From RGIG9041 sp045593905 (GTDB taxonomy: Bacteria; Bacillota; Clostridia; Oscillospirales; QAKW01), in contig JAZNXL010000007.1 of the NCBI GenBank assembly GCA_045593905.1, positions 5,306 through 69,305 on the forward strand: a stretch of DNA of 64,000 nucleotides, in the 5' to 3' direction. Shown here one piece after another: positions 41,490-50,758 of this stretch (position 1 is its first letter; every line of letters starts with the position of its first letter). Made by a program: the position numbers and the translations under genes. Under the pieces are notes generated by a model. It saw only the letters and a program-made list of their open reading frames with translations. It was not told where the DNA came from and searched no databases.

Positions 41490-42932
41490 ATGAACATAAT
41501 TGTAAAAGGACACGAATTTTTTTACGATATATCATCAATGCTTTTGCTGTTTTTTCCGGGCAGCAAAGCGGAATATGTTGATAAATGCTATAATAAAGAT
41601 TGCATCAGGTCTTTTTTAATTTTTAAAAACAATAAACACGTCTCTATAACAAAGGTCAGGCTAAATTCTCAAACATTTGTCGCTCAAAAAACTGTCAATA
41701 CTGATTGTGATATTAAAAACGTTGTTAAATATACCTTTTATAAAGCATGTGAAAAGGCTACAAAAATCACATCTCCCTGGGGAATACTAACAGGCATCAG
41801 TCCGCTAAGTGTATATAAAAAGCTTGTTACAAAAACTGATGATGTTAATAAAACTTTAAAAGAGCAGTATTTAGTAACACAACCTAAAATTGATATCTTA
41901 AGCAACATATTTTTAATAAATAACAAATTTGTTACATATAACAAAAAAGATATCAGTATTTATGTTTCAATACCATTTTGTCCAAGTAAATGCTCATACT
42001 GCTCATTTATAAGCTTATCAGCTGTTAATAAAGAAAAGCTATTACAACAATATGTTCAGCTTTTGTGCTGTGAAATTGAACAAAAAGCGCCGATTATATC
42101 AAAATTTAATTTAAATATTAAGTCGTTATATATTGGTGGCGGCACACCGGGTATTTTGTCTTATGAACAATTAAAGAAGCTTCTTTTAACTCTTAACAAA
42201 CAGTTTGATTTAAGCTCTATACCTGAAAAGTGCTTTGAAATTGGAAGACCCGATACCGTAGATTGTGACAAGTTTGAACTTTTAAACTTGTATGGCTTTG
42301 ATAGAATTTGTATAAATACTCAAACTACAAACGATACTATCTTACAAAAGGTTAACCGAAATCACACATCAAAACAGTATTTTAATGCTGTAAAGCTTGC
42401 TAAAAATTATAATTTTAAAAGTATAAACACCGACCTTATTGCAGGACTTCCCGGTGAGAGCGTTGATTCGTTTAAGAAAAGCATTGATGATATTATATCA
42501 TCAGGTGTTGATAACATTACTATTCATACACTTGCTATCAAACGAGCGGCTAATTTATCTGATGATAAACAAAATTATAACGCAAATCGTCCCGATGTTG
42601 ATGTTATGTTGAATTATGCATATTCGCAGCTAAATAAACACGGCTTTGTGCCGTATTATTTATACAGGCAAAAAAACTGCCTTGCAAATGGTGAAAATAT
42701 CGGCTTTTGTAAGCCCGACACTCCTTGCCTTTACAACATTTACATGATGGAAAGCATACATTCTGTGTTGGCTTTTGGTGCAGGCGCTTCAACAAAAATT
42801 GTTAACGGAACAAACATTGAGCGCGTAATTAATATAAAATATCCAATGGATTATGTCAGAGAGTTTGATAAAATTAACGACAATTACATTAAAATAAACA
42901 AACAATTTGAAAAGGTGTTTGAAAATGAATAA
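41490..42932 (+). CDS. hemZ: Coproporphyrinogen dehydrogenase-like radical SAM protein HemZ
   Basis: A radical SAM protein of 480 residues. The iron-sulphur ligands are Cys164, Cys168 and Cys171 in PFCPSKCSYC. SLYIGGGTPGILS (near 212), FEIGRPDTVD (near 250) and NTDLIAGLPGES (near 312) match the HemN/HemZ family, and the N-terminal 150-residue extension is typical of HemZ. It may use heme intermediates or be a heme chaperone. The window has no other heme gene. It overlaps ligA by 8 bases. Confidence 0.92.
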   Translation: MNIIVKGHEFFYDISSMLLLFFPGSKAEYVDKCYNKDCIRSFLIFKNNKHVSITKVRLNSQTFVAQKTVNTDCDIKNVVKYTFYKACEKATKITSPWGILTGISPLSVYKKLVTKTDDVNKTLKEQYLVTQPKIDILSNIFLINNKFVTYNKKDISIYVSIPFCPSKCSYCSFISLSAVNKEKLLQQYVQLLCCEIEQKAPIISKFNLNIKSLYIGGGTPGILSYEQLKKLLLTLNKQFDLSSIPEKCFEIGRPDTVDCDKFELLNLYGFDRICINTQTTNDTILQKVNRNHTSKQYFNAVKLAKNYNFKSINTDLIAGLPGESVDSFKKSIDDIISSGVDNITIHTLAIKRAANLSDDKQNYNANRPDVDVMLNYAYSQLNKHGFVPYYLYRQKNCLANGENIGFCKPDTPCLYNIYMMESIHSVLAFGAGASTKIVNGTNIERVINIKYPMDYVREFDKINDNYIKINKQFEKVFENE

Positions 42933-44904
42933 CAATCATATTCAAAACGAAATAAAAGAGCTTACCGATTTACTAAATCACTATTCTGAACAGTATTATG
43001 TTTACGATAACCCTACTGTTAGTGATTACGAGTACGATATGTTAATGCGCAAACTCAAGTCACTTGAAAATCAGTATCCTGATTTTAAGCTTGATTATTC
43101 TCCTACATCAAGGGTAGGTGGTGAAGCTTTATCACAATTCGAGACGGTAAATCACGAGGTGCCGCTCAAAAGCCTTCAAGACGTATTTTCGTATACTGAG
43201 CTTGAAGAATTTGATAACAGAGTACGTAAAGCGGTTGATAACCCTGAATATGTTGTTGAACTTAAAATTGACGGACTTTCAGTTGCTCTTGAATATAAAA
43301 ACGGAATTTTAGTTACGGGCGCTACACGTGGTAGCGGAACAGTGGGCGAGGACGTTACAACAAACATAAAAACCATCAAAACAATTCCTTTAAAACTTTC
43401 AAAGCCTGTTGACATTATTGTTCGCGGCGAGGTATTTATGCCTAAAAAAAGCTTTAATGCTTTAAATGAACAACGTGAAAACAATAATCTTCAACTGTTT
43501 GCAAATCCGCGCAATGCGGCAGCGGGCTCGCTTAGACAACTCGAAAGTTCGGTTACTGCATCAAGAAACCTTGATATTTTTATATTTAATATACAAAAAT
43601 TTGACAATAAGTTTAAAACCCATAAACAATCTCTTGATTTTTTGCGTGAGCTCGGCTTTAAAGTAAGCCCTTATTATAATTGCTATAAAACAATAAGCGA
43701 AGCATTTAACGAAATAGAAAGATTTGATAAAATTAGGCAACAGCTTGATTTTGATATTGACGGCGCCGTTGTAAAGGTTAACGACTTAACACATAGAGAG
43801 TTACTTGGCGAAACAACTAAGTTTCCGCGTTGGGCAGCTGCATATAAGTATCCGCCCGAGCAAAAACCTACAGTTTTAAGAGAAATTTTAATAAATGTAG
43901 GAAGAACAGGGGTTTTAACTCCAAATGCCGTTTTTGACCCTGTGGTTTTGGCTGGTACAACCGTATCAAGAGCAACTCTTCACAATAGATGCTTTATAAA
44001 AGATTTAGATATTAGAATTAATGACACGGTGATTGTTCAAAAAGCAGGGGATATTATTCCTGAAATCGTAAGGGTTGATAAATCAAAACGAAATGGAACA
44101 GAGCAAGAGTTTATAATGCCTGCTTGTTGCCCCGAGTGTAATACGCCTGTTGTGTTTGACGAGAGCGGAATAATGGTTAGGTGCCCAAACCCTGATTGCG
44201 ATGCAAAAACATATAGAAAAATCGTTCATTTTGTATCTAAAGAGGCAATGGATATTGAAGGTCTTGGTCCTGCTGTTGTTGAGCAGTTAATTGATAACAA
44301 TCTTGTTGAAGATGCTGCTGACTTATATTATTTAAAGCCCGAAGATTTATTAAATCTTGAAGGTTTTGCTGAGGTTTCAGCAGTTAAGCTAATTGAATCT
44401 ATTGAAAAATCAAAAGAGTTAGGCCTTGACAGGGTAATAAATGCTTTAGGTATTAAAAACATTGGTCAAAAAGCCTCAAAATCTCTTGCAAAACATTTTA
44501 AAAACATTGATGCAATAATTAATGCTGATGCTGAAGAAATTTCTCAAATCGAAGATTTTGGACTTATAAGTGCAACAAGTGTTACTGAATATTTTGACTA
44601 TTTACCCAACCTTGCAATAATTGATAAACTAAAACAAGCAAATGTAAACCTGACATATCAAAGCGACGTTGTTGATAACAGGTTTGAGGGAAAAACGTTT
44701 GTTTTAAGCGGCGGTCTTGATAGTATGTCAAGAAACGAAGCGAGTGCACTAATCGAAAAGTTCGGTGGTAAAACATCATCATCGGTTTCTTCTAAAACAT
44801 CATATTTGTTACTCGGTGATAAACCTGGTAGTAAGCTTGATAAAGCAAACAGTCTTGGTGTTCCGGTAATTGATGAACAACAATTTTTACAAATGATAAA
44901 ATAG
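42925..44904 (+). CDS. ligA: NAD-dependent DNA ligase
   Basis: Seals nicks using NAD. The 659 residues show domain Ia, then the adenylation Lys114 in LKIDGLSVAL, an OB fold (KAGDIIPEIV near 373), a zinc finger with four Cys (CCPECNTP and CPNPDCD near 400-425), helix-hairpin-helix repeats (430-570) and a C-terminal BRCT domain (FVLSGGLDSMSRNEA near 592). ATG 42925 lies behind AAGGTG inside the last codons of hemZ. It ends before a terminator. Confidence 0.97.
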   Translation: MNNNHIQNEIKELTDLLNHYSEQYYVYDNPTVSDYEYDMLMRKLKSLENQYPDFKLDYSPTSRVGGEALSQFETVNHEVPLKSLQDVFSYTELEEFDNRVRKAVDNPEYVVELKIDGLSVALEYKNGILVTGATRGSGTVGEDVTTNIKTIKTIPLKLSKPVDIIVRGEVFMPKKSFNALNEQRENNNLQLFANPRNAAAGSLRQLESSVTASRNLDIFIFNIQKFDNKFKTHKQSLDFLRELGFKVSPYYNCYKTISEAFNEIERFDKIRQQLDFDIDGAVVKVNDLTHRELLGETTKFPRWAAAYKYPPEQKPTVLREILINVGRTGVLTPNAVFDPVVLAGTTVSRATLHNRCFIKDLDIRINDTVIVQKAGDIIPEIVRVDKSKRNGTEQEFIMPACCPECNTPVVFDESGIMVRCPNPDCDAKTYRKIVHFVSKEAMDIEGLGPAVVEQLIDNNLVEDAADLYYLKPEDLLNLEGFAEVSAVKLIESIEKSKELGLDRVINALGIKNIGQKASKSLAKHFKNIDAIINADAEEISQIEDFGLISATSVTEYFDYLPNLAIIDKLKQANVNLTYQSDVVDNRFEGKTFVLSGGLDSMSRNEASALIEKFGGKTSSSVSSKTSYLLLGDKPGSKLDKANSLGVPVIDEQQFLQMIK

Positions 44905-44931
44905 AACTGCAAACGCAGTTCTATTTTTTTG
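44901..44931 (+). terminator. Terminator of the recJ-ligA gene string
   Basis: The stem AGAACTGC/GCAGTTCT with loop AAAC and an ATTTTTTT tail. Confidence 0.9.
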
Positions 44932-44946
44932 TTTTTTTCATAGTCT
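44921..44946 (+). promoter_or_regulatory. Tentative sigma-E-like promoter of the spoIIIA operon
   Basis: CATAGTCT (44939-44946) fits the sigma-E -10 form CATAnnnT. CTATT (44921-44925), 13 bases upstream, is a weak -35. spoIIIA operons are known to be sigma-E controlled. The call rests mainly on position. Confidence 0.3.
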
Positions 44947-44975
44947 TTACAAAGGACAACTTTTCGGAGGAACAG

Positions 44976-45923
44976 ATGGATAACAAATTAAAATGGAAGA
45001 CCGAAATACTAAAGTATTTACCAGTAGAGATTGAAAAATCAATAAATGACCTACCAACATCTGAGCTATGTAATGTTTCTGAAATACGGCTTAGAGTTAA
45101 CGGGTATTCAAGCATTACAGTAAAAGGTGAAAACAAGGTTTTATATTTTGATAAAAAACCAATCGTGCTGACAACCGATGATATAAGAGGTGTATTTGAG
45201 GCAATTTGTGATAATCAGGTTTTTAAATATGAAAATCAAATTAAAAACGGATATATAACAATCAGGGGCGGGCACAGGGTCGGTTTTTGCGGAACTGCCG
45301 TTTATAATGATGGTGAGTTAGCCACAATAACAAATATTTCTTCAATCGTATTTAGAATTTCAAGACAAATTTTAAATTCTGCAAGAGAAATTATTGGCAA
45401 TGTACTTATTGATAACAAAATAATTTCAACGCTTATTGTAAGCGAACCTGGCGGCGGAAAAACAACAATACTTACTGACCTTACAAGACTTTTATCAAAT
45501 CTTGGTAAAAGGTGCGCGGTAATAGATGAGCGCGGAGAAATATGTTCGCTTTTTGATAGCGCCGCACAAAAAGAAATCGGCAAATTTACCGACGTATTAA
45601 ACGAATACAGTAAAAAAGACGGTATGATATTAGCGCTAAGGTGCTTATCGCCGCAAGTTATAATTTGTGATGAAGTTGGCTCGAGCGACGATGTTGACGG
45701 TATGCTTGAAGCAATGAACGCAGGTGTTCCTGTTATTGCAACTGCTCATGCCTCGTGCGAGCAAGAATTATATGAACGGCCGCAGATTGAAAGGTTAATT
45801 GACCATGGCGGCATAGATAAAATTTTGTTTTTAAAAAGCAGTGCAAACCCCGGTGTAATAAAAAAGATAATAACGGTAAACAGTTATGATGAAGATTATT
45901 GGAATAGCGATTGTAGCAATTAG
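44976..45923 (+). CDS. spoIIIAA: Stage III sporulation protein AA (ATPase)
   Basis: A secretion-ATPase homologue that powers the SpoIIIA-SpoIIQ feeding-tube channel from the mother cell side. The 315 residues have the N-terminal LPVEIEKSINDLP and the GGHRVGFCGTA block (near 90), Walker A EPGGGKTTIL (near 158), CAVIDERGEI (near 178) and the Asp-box/Walker B region PQVIICDEVGSSDD (near 228). A GGAGGA ribosome site is clear. It is the first gene of a complete eight-gene operon and overlaps spoIIIAB by about 35 bases. Confidence 0.97.
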   Translation: MDNKLKWKTEILKYLPVEIEKSINDLPTSELCNVSEIRLRVNGYSSITVKGENKVLYFDKKPIVLTTDDIRGVFEAICDNQVFKYENQIKNGYITIRGGHRVGFCGTAVYNDGELATITNISSIVFRISRQILNSAREIIGNVLIDNKIISTLIVSEPGGGKTTILTDLTRLLSNLGKRCAVIDERGEICSLFDSAAQKEIGKFTDVLNEYSKKDGMILALRCLSPQVIICDEVGSSDDVDGMLEAMNAGVPVIATAHASCEQELYERPQIERLIDHGGIDKILFLKSSANPGVIKKIITVNSYDEDYWNSDCSN

Positions 45924-46377
45924 TACAATTATGTTTTCTTTTATGCTGTTTGAAAAGTACAAAATCAGACCAAACAGTCTACAAATGTATATTGAATTAA
46001 TTGAGTGCTATTACACGCACTTAAAATGGCATAAAAAATCTTTTTGCGAAACGTTTAAAAATTATAAAACCGAAGATAAATATTTAATAACCGCAAAAAG
46101 TTTATTGATAAACAACTGCTTAATAGATGCTTTTGTTACAAATAACGATTTGTTTTTAAGTCTTTATTTAACTAAAGAAGACCAGCTGATTATTGAGAAT
46201 TTTTTAAGAAATTGTGGCAAGCAAAACTATGCAACTGAGTTAAATCTTTGCGAAAAAACTCTCGCTTCTTTATCAAAACAAAAGCAAGCGGCGGCAATTA
46301 AATATAAAGATAGCGGGAGCTTATGCTTAAAGCTTGGCGGCATTGCTGCGCTTTGGATATTTGTTTTATTAGTTTAG
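45886..46377 (+). CDS. spoIIIAB: Stage III sporulation protein AB
   Basis: A 163-residue GspF-like membrane protein of the channel complex. There is an N-terminal helix (3-20), a soluble helical domain with LQMYIELIECYYTHLKWHKKSF, and a C-terminal helix (LGGIAALWIFVLLV). Two adjacent ATGs (45886, 45889) are possible starts, both within spoIIIAA. It is less conserved than its neighbours but its place in the operon is decisive. Confidence 0.92.
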   Translation: MMKIIGIAIVAISTIMFSFMLFEKYKIRPNSLQMYIELIECYYTHLKWHKKSFCETFKNYKTEDKYLITAKSLLINNCLIDAFVTNNDLFLSLYLTKEDQLIIENFLRNCGKQNYATELNLCEKTLASLSKQKQAAAIKYKDSGSLCLKLGGIAALWIFVLLV

Positions 46378-46378
46378 T

Positions 46379-46573
46379 ATGGAATTAGGACTTATTTTTA
46401 AAATAACTGCAATCGGGCTAATTGTTGCATGTGTAAATATTATTTTAACTAAATCAGCAAAAGAGGAGTACACACTTTTAACAACAATAACCGGAATAAT
46501 TATTGTAATAGCAAGCGTAATAGATGACATAAAAGAGCTGTTTGTTATGCTTGAAAGTTTATTTAATTTATGA
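46379..46573 (+). CDS. spoIIIAC: Stage III sporulation protein AC
   Basis: A 64-residue protein with two membrane helices: FKITAIGLIVACVNIILTKSAKEEY and LLTTITGIIIVIASVIDDI. Length and motif match SpoIIIAC, a small channel subunit. It overlaps spoIIIAD by 4 bases (ATGA). Confidence 0.95.
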   Translation: MELGLIFKITAIGLIVACVNIILTKSAKEEYTLLTTITGIIIVIASVIDDIKELFVMLESLFNL

Positions 46574-46956
46574 TTAAGTACTTAGTTTTTATAGTATGCG
46601 CTTTGGTGCTTGTAATTGTTCTAAAAAACGCAAAAAGCCCAATAGCAAATATTATAGTTTTACCAATTAGTGTTTGCGTTTTATTGCTATGCTTATCTTC
46701 GCTTGAACCTACTCTTGAATTTACATATCTTTTAGCAAACGAGTCGGGGTTTAATAACGAGTATTTATCAATAATTTTAAAGTGCATTGGCATATGCTTT
46801 TTATGTAGTATAACTACAAGGCTGTGTACAGATGCAGGTGAGACTGCTCTATCGCACAGTGCAGAAATTATTTGTAAAATCAATATAATTTCGCTTACTC
46901 TTCCAATTTATATTGATTTATTTAAATGGATAATGAAAATATGGGAAAAGCTATAA
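46570..46956 (+). CDS. spoIIIAD: Stage III sporulation protein AD
   Basis: A 128-residue membrane protein homologous to SpoIIIAC in its first half, with three to four helices. LKCIGICFLCSITTRLCTDAGETALSHSAEI (near 75) is the family signature. It forms part of the membrane channel base. It overlaps the spoIIIAE start. Confidence 0.95.
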   Translation: MIKYLVFIVCALVLVIVLKNAKSPIANIIVLPISVCVLLLCLSSLEPTLEFTYLLANESGFNNEYLSIILKCIGICFLCSITTRLCTDAGETALSHSAEIICKINIISLTLPIYIDLFKWIMKIWEKL

Positions 46957-48005
46957 AAATTTTAATTACAATTCTTCTAATAATGCTGTTAACCCCTAAT
47001 GTATGTGCAAAGCAAGAGGGAATAGACGAGTTTTTAAACATTATCCCTGATGATATTGAAATTAAAAGTGAGCAAAGCCTAATTGAGTTAATTAAAATTG
47101 ATAAGTTATTCAGTTATTTAACAGCCTCTTTTAAAAATGTTTTAAAAAGTTGTGCTTCAGTTGTGGTTTCACTATGTATTATTGTTATTTTATTAAGTGT
47201 ATTTTCAAATTTTGAAAAAAATAAAGAGCTAAATAAAACAATAGATTCCGCCGCCGTTGTAGTCGCAGCTGCGCTTATTTTTAATGCGGTAATAAAATGT
47301 ATAGACGTTTGTTCTGCAAATATTGAAAGCTCAAGTGTGTTTTGTAAATCTTGCATACCGATTGTTTTGTCGCTTTGCGTTGCTTCGGGCAACACCTTTT
47401 CAGCAGCTGTTTTTTCAACAACAATATCTTTTTTAACATCTATTTCTCAAACAATTTCTCAATATATATTTATTCCTGTAATAATTGTTATGTTTTGCCT
47501 TTCTCTGTTACAAAACACTGATTTTAGTTTTGATTTTTTGGCAATTGCAAATCAACTAAAAAAGTTTATAAAATGGGGGATTGGAATATTCATTTCAATA
47601 TTTTCAATCTCGGTTTCTTTTCAAACCTTTTTATCGGCATCACAAGACTCTTTTGTAAAGCGTTCTATTAAAAGTGCGGTTGGTACTTTTGTACCCGTTA
47701 TCGGAAGCTCTTTGTCAGCAGGTCTTGATTCGGTTTTTGCAATTGCCGCTAACACAAAAAACACTATTGCAATATGTGGTGCAATAGTTGTTTTGTTAAT
47801 CTTTTTAAATGGTATTATCAATACTTTCGTGTATGGGTTTGGTATATCAGTTGTAAAAATATTTGCATCAACTTTAGGGGTTAAAAACTTTTGTAAATCA
47901 TTAGCGGTAGTTGCTGATACATTTTATTTGATGTGTGCTGTTGTTAGTTGTTGTGCAATTATGACTATTGTTTGTTTTTTTGTGGTTTGTATCAACATAA
48001 TATGA
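46941..48005 (+). CDS. spoIIIAE: Stage III sporulation protein AE
   Basis: A polytopic membrane protein with a signal-like N-terminus (GKAIKILITILLIMLLTPNVCA), a short outer segment and about seven helices. SSVFCKSCIPIVLSLCVASGNTFSAAVFS (near 130) and SAVGTFVPVIGSSLSAGLD (near 240) are family signatures. ATG 46941 puts the signal sequence at the very N-terminus; ATG 46926, five codons earlier, is also possible. It is predicted to form the channel pore with AC and AD. Confidence 0.94.
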   Translation: MGKAIKILITILLIMLLTPNVCAKQEGIDEFLNIIPDDIEIKSEQSLIELIKIDKLFSYLTASFKNVLKSCASVVVSLCIIVILLSVFSNFEKNKELNKTIDSAAVVVAAALIFNAVIKCIDVCSANIESSSVFCKSCIPIVLSLCVASGNTFSAAVFSTTISFLTSISQTISQYIFIPVIIVMFCLSLLQNTDFSFDFLAIANQLKKFIKWGIGIFISIFSISVSFQTFLSASQDSFVKRSIKSAVGTFVPVIGSSLSAGLDSVFAIAANTKNTIAICGAIVVLLIFLNGIINTFVYGFGISVVKIFASTLGVKNFCKSLAVVADTFYLMCAVVSCCAIMTIVCFFVVCINII

Positions 48006-48421
48006 AGATTTTTTTAGTTCTAATTACATTAGCTTTGCTTTCGTCACAAGTTTTAAGACTTGTGCCTGAAAGTAAGTATATATTTTTAATTAAGCCGGCC
48101 TTGGTTTGTGCAATATTGTTGACTGTTTTTTCTGTTGGTATTAATTTTGATTTAAAAAATAGAATTGATTTAAGTGACGCGAATAATAATCAAAACGAGG
48201 TTTGGGATAACGCAGTTGATAGCACTGAAGAAATATTTAAACAACAAATTTTGAATTTATGCAAAAACAATGGCCTTACCATTGAAAAAATTACAGTAGA
48301 CTTAAAAACCGATTATAAAAGTTTTGATATTCAAAGAATATTAGTTGAGGGCCCTGATAAATCTGCAGCTAAATCACTGATAATTTCAACCTATAGACTT
48401 AACGAAGATTTGGTGAAATAA
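48002..48421 (+). CDS. spoIIIAF: Stage III sporulation protein AF
   Basis: A 139-residue protein with two N-terminal helices (KIFLVLITLALLSSQVLRLVP and FLIKPALVCAILLTVFSVGI), then a soluble ring-forming domain (LCKNNGLTIEKITVDLKTDYKSFDIQRILVEG). The ATG at 48002 follows the spoIIIAE end closely, which fits the short family N-terminus. It ends TAATG into spoIIIAG. Confidence 0.93.
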   Translation: MKIFLVLITLALLSSQVLRLVPESKYIFLIKPALVCAILLTVFSVGINFDLKNRIDLSDANNNQNEVWDNAVDSTEEIFKQQILNLCKNNGLTIEKITVDLKTDYKSFDIQRILVEGPDKSAAKSLIISTYRLNEDLVK

Positions 48422-48897
48422 TGATAAATATTAGTAAAATATCAATTAACAAAAATTATATACCGTTTATTTTGCTCGGGCTTGGAATAATATTAATTTT
48501 ACTTTCATATATATTTCCAAAAAGTACCAATAAAACAGACACTGTATTTAACGAAGATATTTTTATTGAGTCTACACAACAAAGAGTTGAGCTAATCGTA
48601 TCACAAATTGCGGGCGTAGGTGATTGCAGTGTTGCAGTTAATATTAACTCTACAATTGAGTCGGTTTATGTTAAAGAAAGCAAAAGTGAAAACCAAAATA
48701 GCGTATTAACAACCAAAGACAGTAGCGGTAACGAGAACGCGGTTGTTACAAAAAAGGTAATGCCTCAAATTAGCGGTGTTACAGTAGTGTGTTCGGGCGG
48801 TAATAACAAAAATGTAAAAAATGCGGTTATATCTGCCGTCAGTACGCTTCTTGATATTGGCACAAACAAGGTGTGCGTAATTGCAAAAGCAAATTAA
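48421..48897 (+). CDS. spoIIIAG: Stage III sporulation protein AG
   Basis: A 158-residue protein with one N-terminal membrane helix (FILLGLGIILILLSYIFP) and an outer domain that forms the large ring in the intermembrane space. RVELIVSQIAGVGDCSVAVNI (near 57) and ISGVTVVCSGGNNKNVKNAVISAVSTLLDI (near 118) are the conserved ring-building motif. Confidence 0.95.
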   Translation: MINISKISINKNYIPFILLGLGIILILLSYIFPKSTNKTDTVFNEDIFIESTQQRVELIVSQIAGVGDCSVAVNINSTIESVYVKESKSENQNSVLTTKDSSGNENAVVTKKVMPQISGVTVVCSGGNNKNVKNAVISAVSTLLDIGTNKVCVIAKAN

Positions 48898-48917
48898 ATA
48901 GATTTAAGGAGAAAGTC

Positions 48918-49481
48918 ATGAAAGTAAATAAAAAACAGTTAGTTATGTTAGCGTTATCACTTGTTGTTTGCGTTGCGGTTTATCTTAACTGGAAATTCTT
49001 ACAAAGCGATACAATTCAAAAAGTAACACCGACCGATAGCGAAGTAATACAAACCGATGAAAATCAAAACCAAGACGAACAGCAAAAAACATTGGGTGAA
49101 GCGCAATACGTATCTTCAACCGCAACCGATGCTGACGAGTATTTTACAAGTTCGCGACTTAACAGACAACAGTCAAAAGACAAGGCGATTGAGCTGTTAG
49201 AAACTGTTGTAAACAACGAGTCATCAAGTGCCGCTTCTATTGAAAAAGCAAATGCCGAAATATCAGATATTGCAGCTAAAACTGAAATTGAGGGTACCGT
49301 TGAAAACTTAATAAAAGCAAAAGGTTTTGAAGATTGTGTTGTATTCATTGGTGCCGATATTGCTAATGTTGTTGTTAAGTCAGATGGTCTTACTGCTCAA
49401 CAAGCGGCGCAAATTAGCGAAATTGTTATGTCACAGACTAAGTTTACTTCAGCAAATGTAAAAATTGTTGAAGTAAAATAA
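48918..49481 (+). CDS. spoIIIAH: Stage III sporulation protein AH
   Basis: A 187-residue protein that spans the mother-cell outer forespore membrane and binds SpoIIQ. One N-terminal helix (QLVMLALSLVVCVAVYLNWKF), a low-complexity linker rich in Asp, Gln and Thr (about 40-80), and a C-terminal YscJ-like ring domain (AKTEIEGTVENLIKAKGFEDCVVFIG). ATG 48918 is eight bases after AAGGAG. The linker spans the cleft. No spoIIQ gene is in this window. Confidence 0.95.
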   Translation: MKVNKKQLVMLALSLVVCVAVYLNWKFLQSDTIQKVTPTDSEVIQTDENQNQDEQQKTLGEAQYVSSTATDADEYFTSSRLNRQQSKDKAIELLETVVNNESSSAASIEKANAEISDIAAKTEIEGTVENLIKAKGFEDCVVFIGADIANVVVKSDGLTAQQAAQISEIVMSQTKFTSANVKIVEVK

Positions 49482-49552
49482 AAAAAACTATTTATTTTTT
49501 ATAATTTTATGATATAATATCATTGATACATATTAAAAGGAGATTGATACGT

Positions 49553-49924
49553 ATGTCAGTTAATGATGTTTCTAATATCCAAATTTCAAATGAGGTTATA
49601 TCAACTATTGCAAGTGTTGCAGCTCTTGAGGTTGACGGTGTACACTCACTTTCTTCTTCAATTTCTGATAACATTAAAGATTTTATTTCTAAAAAAACCG
49701 CAGTTAAAGGTATAAGCGTTGAGCTTAACGAAAATAATGACGTTACCGTAACTGTCAGCTTTATTGTTAAATACAACTATAAAATTCAAGACGTTGCTCT
49801 GAACGTTCAAAATCAGGTTATTCGCGCAGTAGCAGATATGACTAATTACAATGTTGCTGCTGTAAACGTAAACGTTGTCGGCGTTAACATTCCTAAACCT
49901 GAAACCACTGAAACAGCTAAATAA
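49553..49924 (+). CDS. Asp23/Gls24 family envelope stress protein
   Basis: A 123-residue YqhY-like protein. NIQISNEVISTIASVAALEVDGVHSLSSS at the N-terminus and VTVSFIVKYNYKIQDVALNVQNQVIRAVADMT in the middle are characteristic. Family members help envelope stress tolerance or fatty-acid homeostasis. ATG 49553 follows AAGGAGAT. It lies 70 bases after spoIIIAH behind its own TATAAT-like sequence, in the usual Firmicute spoIIIA neighbourhood. Confidence 0.93.
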   Translation: MSVNDVSNIQISNEVISTIASVAALEVDGVHSLSSSISDNIKDFISKKTAVKGISVELNENNDVTVTVSFIVKYNYKIQDVALNVQNQVIRAVADMTNYNVAAVNVNVVGVNIPKPETTETAK

Positions 49925-49926
49925 AA

Positions 49927-49954
49927 TAACCGCCTAAAAGGCGGTTATTTTTTT
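49927..49954 (+). terminator. Terminator of the Asp23 gene
   Basis: The stem AACCGCC/GGCGGTT with loop TAAAA and an ATTTTTTTT tail. Confidence 0.92.
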
Positions 49955-49978
49955 GTTCAATTATGAATATGTTTTTAT

Positions 49979-50758
49979 ATGGTTAACATATTTAAACATT
50001 TTTATTATGGAATATTAATAGGCGTTTCAGTAATTACACCCGGACTTAGTGGCGGTACAACCGCATTAATTTTGGGTGTGTACAAAGATATTATGGAAAA
50101 CGCATCATTGTTAAATAAAAAGCCAATTAAGAGTATTTGTTATTTGCTTCCTTTTTTAACTGGCGCGGTGTTAGGCTTGCTAATTTGCTTAAAACCAATT
50201 AAGTATATTATAGAAAATTACGAGCTATTATTAAATTATTTTGTACTGGGAATTATTTTAGGAAGCACACCTGTGTTTTTACCAAAATCAAAAAAGTTTC
50301 AACTAAAAAACATTCTTTTAATTCTTGTTGGTGCTGTGCCTGTTGTAGCGCAATTATATTTTAATTCAAGCATTAATTATTCAAATATACTTTATGATGC
50401 TTTTGTTGCGTTTTTAAGTGCAGTGGCTTTAATTTTGCCCGGAATAAGCCTTACTAACATTTTAATTTGCTTTGGTAAATATGAATTGGTAATAAATTCT
50501 TTAACAAGCTGTTGCTATAAAGAAATAGTTATGTTTTTAATACTGTTGGTTATTGAAACAGTTGCTTGTGTCAAAATTATTAATTATTTTTATAAAAAGA
50601 AAACCGAGAGCATTAATATAATGCTACTCGGTATGGTGTTGGCCTCGGCAATATCGCTAGTTAAAATTATTCCGTGCGGAATTGAAATAATATATTGCGG
50701 CTTGTTACTTATTTGCGGCTTTTGTGTTAGTTTTATTTTTAGTAGACTTAAAGTATGA
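49979..50758 (+). CDS. DUF368 membrane protein (PopT-type polyprenyl-phosphate translocase)
   Basis: A 259-residue protein with about eight helices. GILIGVSVITPGLSGGTTALILGVYKDI (near 11) and SAVALILPGISLTNILI (near 141) are the paired DUF368 repeats with a Pro-Gly-x-Ser motif. DUF368 members (PopT) were reported to recycle undecaprenyl phosphate across the membrane for wall synthesis. The start ATG has only a weak ribosome site. Its last 54 bases overlap the convergent nth gene. Confidence 0.9.
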   Translation: MVNIFKHFYYGILIGVSVITPGLSGGTTALILGVYKDIMENASLLNKKPIKSICYLLPFLTGAVLGLLICLKPIKYIIENYELLLNYFVLGIILGSTPVFLPKSKKFQLKNILLILVGAVPVVAQLYFNSSINYSNILYDAFVAFLSAVALILPGISLTNILICFGKYELVINSLTSCCYKEIVMFLILLVIETVACVKIINYFYKKKTESINIMLLGMVLASAISLVKIIPCGIEIIYCGLLLICGFCVSFIFSRLKV

